DNA from: Bacteroidales bacterium UBA1184
Lineage (GTDB): Bacteria; Bacteroidota; Bacteroidia; Bacteroidales; ML635J-15
Length of the DNA: 44,822 bases
NCBI GenBank assembly: GCA_002310235.1
Contig: DBYO01000028.1
Location: 26,983-71,804 of the forward strand
Direction of reading: 5' to 3'
Part shown: one piece after another, positions 40,042-44,822 of the stretch
How the letters are laid out: the number at the start of each line of letters is the position of its first letter
How positions within the stretch are numbered: the stretch's first letter is position 1
Made by a program: the position numbers and the translations under genes
Notes under the pieces: model-generated
Databases searched by the model: none
The model's input: only the letters and a program-made list of their open reading frames with translations
What the model was told of the DNA's origin: nothing

Positions 40042-41124
40042 CTACATTTTCATTACCCACAACTGATCGTTGCCAGTAAGTTCCTTGAGAGCCTGCAATT
40101 CGGCACAAGCATCGGAAGTTGTTGCAAAACCTTTCACACTAACCTTATACAATCCTTTGTGAAGTGGCAATATTTGCGGAGAAAGTCCTCTCGAGGACAA
40201 ATCTTTATAAACATTCTCGGCATTGCTGTAATTGGCAAAACATCCTGCAATAATATGAACCTTAAAATCGGTGCAGACAGAAGTTTCATCTACAGTTGCT
40301 TCAACATTTACAGCAACAGGCTCATCGGTTGCAACAACTTCTTCTGCTGCAATCTCTTCGTCAGCAAGAAGTTCCTCTGAAACGGCTTCAATCATCTCTG
40401 TATCTTCTACAACAGCCTCTTGAGCATCAGCAAAAACAGCAACTTGTTCATCAGCAGTTACTTCGTCAGCGACTTCAACAACCTGTTCCGTATTTCCGTT
40501 TACGCCAAAACCAGCAAGCATTGTGTTTTCATCACCGCCATTGCCAAATATCTTGTCGAACCAGCCCATGTACAACGACATGCATACAAGTCCGGCAATT
40601 ACAGCCACAGCCGACAACGACCATGCAATAGCATGTCCTTTACCGCCTTTCTTTCCCTTCTTGTCGGGTGTACCTTTTATGATAGCACTTTCGATACGAG
40701 GCTTAGACGCGGAATGCAATATCGGGAAATTGAATGTGGTAAGACCAAACGATTCGTCGAGCAAATTGGCTGAATTGGAAGTAAAAACCAAACTACCTGT
40801 TCTGCGAGAGAATTCGCCAAGGCCTTCAAACGACACGCTTTTATCGTCAGCCAATTTTGTATTAAGTTCATCGACAAACGACCTTACTATATTATCGGCA
40901 TCAGCCCACGAAACATTTTCGGTCTGGGAAATATGGTTCATCAGTAAGCCATCACTAAGCGACAAACTCTCGTTGAAAGCAACTTTGCGGCTAGGCGGAT
41001 AAAACTCCTGCTTAGAAAAGTCAATATTGGCAGGAAAACGATTCGCAACAAATCCTCCAAAACCAGGAATTATCACGCAGTCGTTATCACAAACCAACTG
41101 ATATATAGTCTTATAAAGATCCAT
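40042..41124 (-). CDS. HU-CCDC81-like, transmembrane, SPOR-domain protein
   Basis: A 360-residue protein with three parts. Residues 1-135 resemble the HU-like CCDC81 domain of Bacteroidota (IIPGFGGFVANRFPA, FNESLSLSDGLLMNHI, FEGLGEFSRR). A basic segment (KKGKKGGKGH) leads to one membrane helix (about 165-185), and then a long acidic linker (about 200-282). The C-terminal SPOR domain (about 287-360) has the form that binds denuded peptidoglycan in the periplasm. Topology would place the HU part in the cytoplasm and SPOR outside, linking the inner face to the septal wall. SPOR binding is known for the family; what the HU-like part binds here is inference. The start is ATG 41124. Confidence 0.86.
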   Translation of the reverse strand: MDLYKTIYQLVCDNDCVIIPGFGGFVANRFPANIDFSKQEFYPPSRKVAFNESLSLSDGLLMNHISQTENVSWADADNIVRSFVDELNTKLADDKSVSFEGLGEFSRRTGSLVFTSNSANLLDESFGLTTFNFPILHSASKPRIESAIIKGTPDKKGKKGGKGHAIAWSLSAVAVIAGLVCMSLYMGWFDKIFGNGGDENTMLAGFGVNGNTEQVVEVADEVTADEQVAVFADAQEAVVEDTEMIEAVSEELLADEEIAAEEVVATDEPVAVNVEATVDETSVCTDFKVHIIAGCFANYSNAENVYKDLSSRGLSPQILPLHKGLYKVSVKGFATTSDACAELQALKELTGNDQLWVMKM

Positions 41125-41146
41125 TATTTCAAATTCTAATCCGCTA

Positions 41147-41154
41147 CAAAATTA
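41147..41154 (-). promoter_or_regulatory. -7 promoter element TAATTTTG (minus)
   Basis: Exact TAnnTTTG on the minus strand, 22 bp before the HU-SPOR start, with a TTG (41178-41180) 23 bp upstream as a possible -33 element. Confidence 0.55.
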
Positions 41155-41210
41155 ATAAATTTTGGATTAAACAACTAATATTTTTTTATGCAACGTTACA
41201 TTCCAATATA

Positions 41211-41230
41211 AGACGTTGCACGCAACGTCT
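41211..41230. repeat. Palindrome AGACGTTGC-AC-GCAACGTCT
   Basis: Nine-base perfect arms around AC. It resembles the GACGCAA palindromes in layout (GACG...CGTC ends), but has GTTGC inside. About 40 bases of AT-rich, degenerate octamers follow at 41236-41275. Confidence 0.8.
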
Positions 41231-41298
41231 CTACAGAATTCTAATTTCTGAATCTCTAAATTCAGATATTCAAAACAACATATCTCATCCGATTGTAC

Positions 41299-41318
41299 AG
41301 ACGCAAAATTTTGCGTCT
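41299..41318. repeat. Perfect 20-bp palindrome, second copy
   Basis: Same sequence as 19937-19956, with identical flanks. It ends 10 bp before the end of the AMP nucleosidase gene, so it lies where a terminator would be, but it lacks a U-tract on the minus strand. Confidence 0.85.
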
Positions 41319-41328
41319 CTATCAATCC

Positions 41329-42099
41329 CTAAAACTTCAGATGCTTAACCGACGAACCACCTCTCTTTATAATCCTCAGCGAGTCGATACCTATTTTCAA
41401 ATGGTCGTGAACGAACTGCTGAGTTACCTTCTTGTCGCTTGCCTCGGTCTTAACGCCCGACGAAACCATAGGCTGGTCGCTCACAAGCAGCAAGGCTCCG
41501 CAAGGAATTTCGTTTGCAAAGCCGACAATGAAAATAGTTGCTGTTTCCATATCCACTGCCATAGCGCGCGTTTTTATAAGGTATTTCTTAAAACGTTCAT
41601 CGTACTCCCACACGCGGCGGTTTGTAGTGAATACTGTACCTGTCCAATAGTCGTGACCATTGTCTCTGATAGAAGTTGACACAGCGCGCTGCAACATAAA
41701 CGCTGGCAACGCAGGCACCTCCGGAGGCAGGTAGTCGTTCGATGTACCCTCGCTACGTATTGCGGCAATAGGAAGAATAAGATCGCCAAGCTTGTTCTTG
41801 GCTTTCAAACCACCGCACTTACCGAGAAACAGCACCGCCTTTGGCGCCACCGCACTCAGCAAATCCATTATTATGGCAGCGTTGGGACTTCCCATTCCGA
41901 AATTTATTATGGTAATGCCGTCAACCGTTGCGCTCGGCATATTACGATCAAGCCCTTCTACGGGAACATTGTTCCACTCTGCAAACAAATCAACATACAA
42001 CTGAAAGTTGGTAAGCAGAATGTACTCACCGAAACTTTCCAAGGTTTTACCAGTATATCTTGGCAGCCAATCGCTTACTATTTCTTCTTTAGTCTTCAT
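41329..42099 (-). CDS. amn: AMP nucleosidase
   Basis: The enzyme hydrolyses AMP to adenine and ribose-5-phosphate, controlling adenylate level. The 256-residue protein is the short form found in Bacteroidota, without the N-terminal regulatory domain of E. coli Amn (484 residues). Motifs of the phosphorylase-like core are INFGMGSPNAAIIMDLL, FLGKCGGLK, and AVDMETATIFIVGF, followed by SDQPM. The start is ATG 42099; a TTG at 42105 would add two residues. A minus-strand TATCTTTG (42117-42124) supports it. A related nucleoside phosphorylase cannot be fully excluded. Confidence 0.88.
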   Translation of the reverse strand: MKTKEEIVSDWLPRYTGKTLESFGEYILLTNFQLYVDLFAEWNNVPVEGLDRNMPSATVDGITIINFGMGSPNAAIIMDLLSAVAPKAVLFLGKCGGLKAKNKLGDLILPIAAIRSEGTSNDYLPPEVPALPAFMLQRAVSTSIRDNGHDYWTGTVFTTNRRVWEYDERFKKYLIKTRAMAVDMETATIFIVGFANEIPCGALLLVSDQPMVSSGVKTEASDKKVTQQFVHDHLKIGIDSLRIIKRGGSSVKHLKF

Positions 42100-42116
42100 A
42101 ATCAAAAACTTTTTTA

Positions 42117-42150
42117 CAAAGATACACTAAAAAATATTTATGGCAGACAA
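42117..42150 (-). promoter_or_regulatory. -33/-7 promoter (minus) for AMP nucleosidase
   Basis: TATCTTTG (42117-42124 on minus) ends 17 bp before the start codon; TTG at 42148-42150 lies 23 bp upstream of the element. Confidence 0.6.
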
Positions 42151-42171
42151 TTTCAAAGAAAATCTTAAAAG

Positions 42172-42275
42172 AGGCGAACGGGCGAACAGGCTAAAAGGCT
42201 AACAGGCTAGAAGGCTAACAGGCTAACAGGCTATAAGGCTAACAGGCTATAAGGCTAACAGGCTATAAGGCTGTG
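42172..42275. repeat. Thirteen-unit AGGCTAAC octamer array
   Basis: Thirteen 8-bp units without a single phase slip (104 bp). The first are AGGCGAAC and GGGCGAAC. Later units alternate AGGCTAAC with AGGCTATA or AGGCTAGA. The last (AGGCTGTG) continues into a mini-hairpin GGCTGTGCC (42269-42277). No spacers exist, so it is not CRISPR. The interval 42100-42411 between AMP nucleosidase and the T9SS gene holds only the promoter, this array and the next one. Confidence 0.92.
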
Positions 42276-42279
42276 CCTT

Positions 42280-42303
42280 TTCAAATCTTCAAATTTTCAA
42301 ATT
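42280..42303. repeat. TTCAAATT octamer units
   Basis: Three in-phase units (TTCAAATC, TTCAAATT, TTCAAATT), the same core as 6236-6267 and the inverse of 15647-15678. They follow directly after the AGGCTAAC array. Confidence 0.75.
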
Positions 42304-42411
42304 ATTATCATTCAACACATTAACAGCCATAGTTTAAAATTTATCCACACAAAAACTTTTTATTTCAAAAATTTGTTAGACCTTTGCGCCTTGAAATTTT
42401 AAAAGGCTTAT

Positions 42412-44394
42412 ATGATGAGAATAAAGAATTTCACTTTTTTCACTGCAATAATTGCAATTTTTGCATTAACAACCCCTCTAAACACATATTCACAAGTATA
42501 TCAATTCGAAAACCCAGGGTTTGAACAATGGGACGGGAATAGTGATACTGGCGAACCTACAGGATGGAACTCATATCCATCGGCGAACTGCACAATAAGC
42601 GGTCTTATTAATTTGGGCGGTGTTGCTTGCAATACTGCAAAGCAAAGAAGGCATATACGTTCAACAGATGTCAGACCTGGTTCTACAGGAAGCTATTCAT
42701 GTAAAATATATGCAAAATCAGCTCTTGGTTTCATTGCCAATGGGGCACTTACCAGCGGACAAATGCAACTAGCAGAAGCAGACATGAGTAGTGATGATAA
42801 TGGCAACAGAACAATACAAAACAACGAGGAATTCAACCATCGCCTGAATGCAAAACCCGACTCTATTGTATTTTGGGCAAAGGTTGTCAATGCTAGGGAT
42901 AATCACTTTGCATGCTGTCACTTATACATTCACGACAACTACAACCTTCAAGACCCATTAGCAGGCAACCAAGCAGGATACGAATCTCACATTGTCGGGA
43001 AAGTACCTTCATACGACTTCACAAATACTACAGGAGGTGTAGCTGTTGATAATAGTGGATGGCGCCGACATTCTGCACCCATTATATACGATGGATGCCC
43101 ATCAAACGACCCTCAGTTTATCCTAGTTACATTCTCCACTAACAGAAGTGCCGGTGTTGGAACTGCAGACGATGCACTTTACATTGACGACATCGAACTC
43201 ATCTACAACCCAAATCTATCGTCTATAACCGTAAACGGACAAAACATTCCGAACTTCAACCAGAACACTACAGATTATTATATCGACGTACCATGCGGAG
43301 GAACCAACTACATTTCGGCAACTACCGCTTCGCCACGCGCTACGTACTCAACTTCGCTTTCGGCTGACGGACAGACTGCATATATTAATGTCAACCACGG
43401 CGACAAGTCGAAAACATACACAGTCCACTACCACAGCGTAAAGACAAATCCAATTTCTGACCAGATATGCAAAGGCGACACCTACAACCAAAACGGCTTC
43501 ACTTTGCCTTCACAGGATATTGCTGGAGTATTCACGCACAACATCACCCACCATTTGGCAGGCGGATGCGACTCAGTTGTTCAACTTAGCCTTACTGTCA
43601 ACCCGACATACAACAAAAACGTTGATTTAACAATTTGCTCGACAGCAACATACGACTTCTACGGAGACATACTTGACGAGCCAGGCCAATACTATCATAC
43701 CTTCACAAGCCAACACGGATGCGACAGTATTATAACTCTCAACTTGAATGTCGACAACTTTTATCAGGTAAACCTAGAAGAACACATTTGCGAAGGCGAC
43801 ATATCGACCACACCAGGTTTCGAAGGAAGAATTGATGCCGGCATCGACACATTGTTCCTTGTCGCAACCAACCTCTGCGACAGCATAGTACTATATCACC
43901 TCGAAGTTGGCAGAATCGACAACGTAGAGCTTCTCGATAGTGTCGAAGTCGATACCGATTACTCCAACTACGGATTCGACATTGCTGCAATACACACCGA
44001 CGGAGAATATACATTTACCAACACGCTGGTTAACGACGAAGGCTGCGATTCCATCGTAACCCTCACCATTAAGGTATTGCCTAAGCCAGTAATCCCCGAA
44101 CCCGAGGTTGTGGAAGTTCCCGACGAAATCAGCTTCGAGGTATTCCCATCGCCAGCATCGGGACAGATAACCGTAAGAGCCAACTACGATGTTGGTGGCA
44201 CCATAAATGTTTACGAATACACAATACACAATGAACTCGGTGAATTCATGGACAAGGGCTACATCGATAGCCAAGATACAGTTATCGACATTTCCAAGTA
44301 CAACAGTGGCTACTATTATATAAAGATACTTTATGGCAACTCTGTGAAAGAAATTAAGAAACGCAAGGCCATCAAGTTTGTTGTAGCGAACTAA
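42412..44394 (+). CDS. Large T9SS-secreted surface protein with GCDS repeats
   Basis: A 660-residue surface protein. The signal peptide (about 1-27, ending TYSQ) is followed by a region of about 245 residues (QFENPGFEQWDG, KPDSIVFWAKV, DDALYIDDIELIYNP) that looks like the PCMD-type putative carbohydrate-metabolism domain of Bacteroidota. A short strand-rich segment follows (about 265-345). Four repeats of about 52 residues then each end near a GCDS(I/V) or LCDSI motif (residues 385, 436, 488 and 544), as in T9SS adhesin-like proteins. A C-terminal sorting domain (FEVFPSPASGQITV to the end) completes it. The ATG at 42412 is followed by a second ATG at 42415. Its -7 region is weak (GACCTTTG, 42379-42386). 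Ligand unknown. Confidence 0.8.
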   Translation: MMRIKNFTFFTAIIAIFALTTPLNTYSQVYQFENPGFEQWDGNSDTGEPTGWNSYPSANCTISGLINLGGVACNTAKQRRHIRSTDVRPGSTGSYSCKIYAKSALGFIANGALTSGQMQLAEADMSSDDNGNRTIQNNEEFNHRLNAKPDSIVFWAKVVNARDNHFACCHLYIHDNYNLQDPLAGNQAGYESHIVGKVPSYDFTNTTGGVAVDNSGWRRHSAPIIYDGCPSNDPQFILVTFSTNRSAGVGTADDALYIDDIELIYNPNLSSITVNGQNIPNFNQNTTDYYIDVPCGGTNYISATTASPRATYSTSLSADGQTAYINVNHGDKSKTYTVHYHSVKTNPISDQICKGDTYNQNGFTLPSQDIAGVFTHNITHHLAGGCDSVVQLSLTVNPTYNKNVDLTICSTATYDFYGDILDEPGQYYHTFTSQHGCDSIITLNLNVDNFYQVNLEEHICEGDISTTPGFEGRIDAGIDTLFLVATNLCDSIVLYHLEVGRIDNVELLDSVEVDTDYSNYGFDIAAIHTDGEYTFTNTLVNDEGCDSIVTLTIKVLPKPVIPEPEVVEVPDEISFEVFPSPASGQITVRANYDVGGTINVYEYTIHNELGEFMDKGYIDSQDTVIDISKYNSGYYYIKILYGNSVKEIKKRKAIKFVVAN

Positions 44395-44416
44395 AGACTG
44401 ACAGCCATACAATATT

Positions 44417-44450
44417 AAAAAGCACAGGATCTCGATTCTGTGCTTTTTTT
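44417..44450 (+). terminator. Strong intrinsic terminator after the T9SS gene
   Basis: AAAAAGCACAGGAT (44417-44430) pairs with ATTCTGTGCTTTTT (44435-44448) around a CTCG loop, with a T-run at the end. Confidence 0.92.
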
Positions 44451-44462
44451 GCATCTTGCCAG

Positions 44463-44558
44463 CAACTTTCAACTTTCAACTCTCAACTTTTAACTTTCAA
44501 CTTTCAACTTTCAACTATTTTCCCAACTTTTAACTTTCAACTTTCAACTTTTAACTAT
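44463..44558. repeat. AACTTTC heptamer array upstream of rnpB
   Basis: Eight 7-bp units (44463-44518) and, after a 5-bp break, five more (44524-44558). Units are CAACTTT or TAACTTT; the last (TAACTAT) runs into the -7 element TATCTTTG of rnpB. Confidence 0.9.
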
Positions 44559-44563
44559 CTTTG
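44556..44563 (+). promoter_or_regulatory. -7 promoter element TATCTTTG for rnpB
   Basis: Exact TAnnTTTG match about 6 bp before the inferred 5' end of the RNase P RNA. The heptamer array fills the -33 region. Confidence 0.65.
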
Positions 44564-44568
44564 TCCCC

Positions 44569-44822
44569 GAGTAGGCTGGTCTATCGCGTTGCCTCAAGGC
44601 AATGAGGAAAGTCCGGACAGCACAGGGCGTTGCGCTCTTGAAATAAGAGAAGTCTGCGAAGGTTTGGCAGCGGAGAAGAGAACGACTTCCTTGGCGACAA
44701 GGTAAAGGTGAGAAGGTGGGGTAAGAGCCCACCGGTGACGGTGGCGACACCGTCAGCCGTCCGCCCCGCAAGCTGCAAGTTCATGTATATCGGCGCTATA
44801 GGGTTGCCCGCCCGAGCCGAGG
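44569..44822 (+). ncRNA. rnpB: RNase P RNA, 5' part (cut by window end)
   Basis: This is the catalytic RNA that trims tRNA 5' leaders. The universal core is visible: GAGGAAAGTCCGGAC (44604-44618) in the catalytic domain, and further on the GGGGTAAGAGCCCACCGG segment (about 44717-44735), with hairpins of the specificity domain and GACGGTGGCGACACCGTC (44738-44755). The layout is bacterial type A. The 3' end, with the P1 and P4 partners, lies outside the window. The 5' end is inferred from the promoter and could be a few bases away. Confidence 0.9.

Noticed and set aside
42172..42275. CRISPR-like direct repeats
   Set aside because: The units are 8 bp without spacers and there are no cas genes, so this is a simple tandem array.

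Overview
The window is a chromosomal segment of a Bacteroidota bacterium, most likely of the order Bacteroidales. Four things point there. At least sixteen genes are preceded by the phylum's TAnnTTTG -7 promoter element. Two or three proteins carry type IX secretion (Por) sorting domains. There are BACON, InlB-type repeat, DUF4197, DUF4878 and HU-CCDC81/SPOR proteins typical of the phylum. The gene order zapA - structured RNA - rny also fits. I see no phage, IS element, tRNA, rRNA operon or CRISPR array. Most genes are housekeeping, so this is core genome with a few accessory surface proteins.

Layout. 1-6.2 kb: end of pyrE, an SRPBCC protein, purC directly abutting ugd, then a secreted helical-repeat protein with a poly-Asp tail overlapping mtnP, a class IV aminotransferase and an exported START-like protein. 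6.3-11.3 kb: fabG, a small T9SS cargo protein, a VWA-type membrane protein, a TatD-family hydrolase and a TcdA-type E1-like enzyme. 11.4-15.6 kb: two GT4 glycosyltransferases and a periplasmic S41 (CtpA-like) protease. 15.7-18.3 kb: a GNAT enzyme with a cysteine-rich tail (minus) and a secreted C10 cysteine protease. 18.3-23.1 kb: cysS and a large exported TPR-CHAT protease. 23.2-26.7 kb: a coiled-coil protein, zapA, a probable 6S RNA, rny and a UDP-sugar epimerase, closed by a strong terminator. 26.7-32.3 kb (minus): DUF4197 lipoprotein, CstA-type transporter, SDR, a nucleoside hydrolase-FmdE fusion and an InlB-repeat lipoprotein. 32.4-33.8 kb: mgtE. 34-36.7 kb (minus): Sel1 protein, glycosyltransferase, YiiX-like lipoprotein and DUF4878 lipoprotein. 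36.9-39.9 kb: murB, mltG and a GH114-like lipoprotein. 40-42.1 kb (minus): HU-SPOR membrane protein and AMP nucleosidase. 42.4-44.4 kb: a large T9SS surface protein. 44.57 kb to the end: rnpB (RNase P RNA), cut by the window edge.

The most unusual signal lies in the intergenic DNA. Many gaps carry short, imperfect tandem arrays with a strict 8-bp period (cores AGGCTAAC, AGTCTAAC, TCAAATTA, GAAACnnn) or a 7-bp period (AACTTTC, AATCGTA). They are mixed with GGCnnnGCC mini-hairpins and a dispersed GACGCAA...TTGCGTC palindrome. Different loci carry different cores but share the period. The same cores recur in inverted orientation. In at least three genes the array runs into the last codons and supplies or overlaps the stop codon. 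Heptamer arrays sit directly upstream of -7 elements at fabG, a glycosyltransferase gene and rnpB. I do not know a described family that matches this mosaic in Bacteroidota; the nearest concept I know is the short tandemly repeated repetitive (STRR) sequences of cyanobacteria.

Functional themes are nucleotide metabolism and salvage (pyrE, purC, mtnP, AMP nucleosidase, nucleoside hydrolase), envelope and polysaccharide work (ugd, epimerase, three glycosyltransferases, murB, mltG, GH114-like protein) and RNA processing (rny, rnpB, 6S-like RNA). All coordinates and motifs were read by eye. Family names rest on motif recognition, not on a database search.
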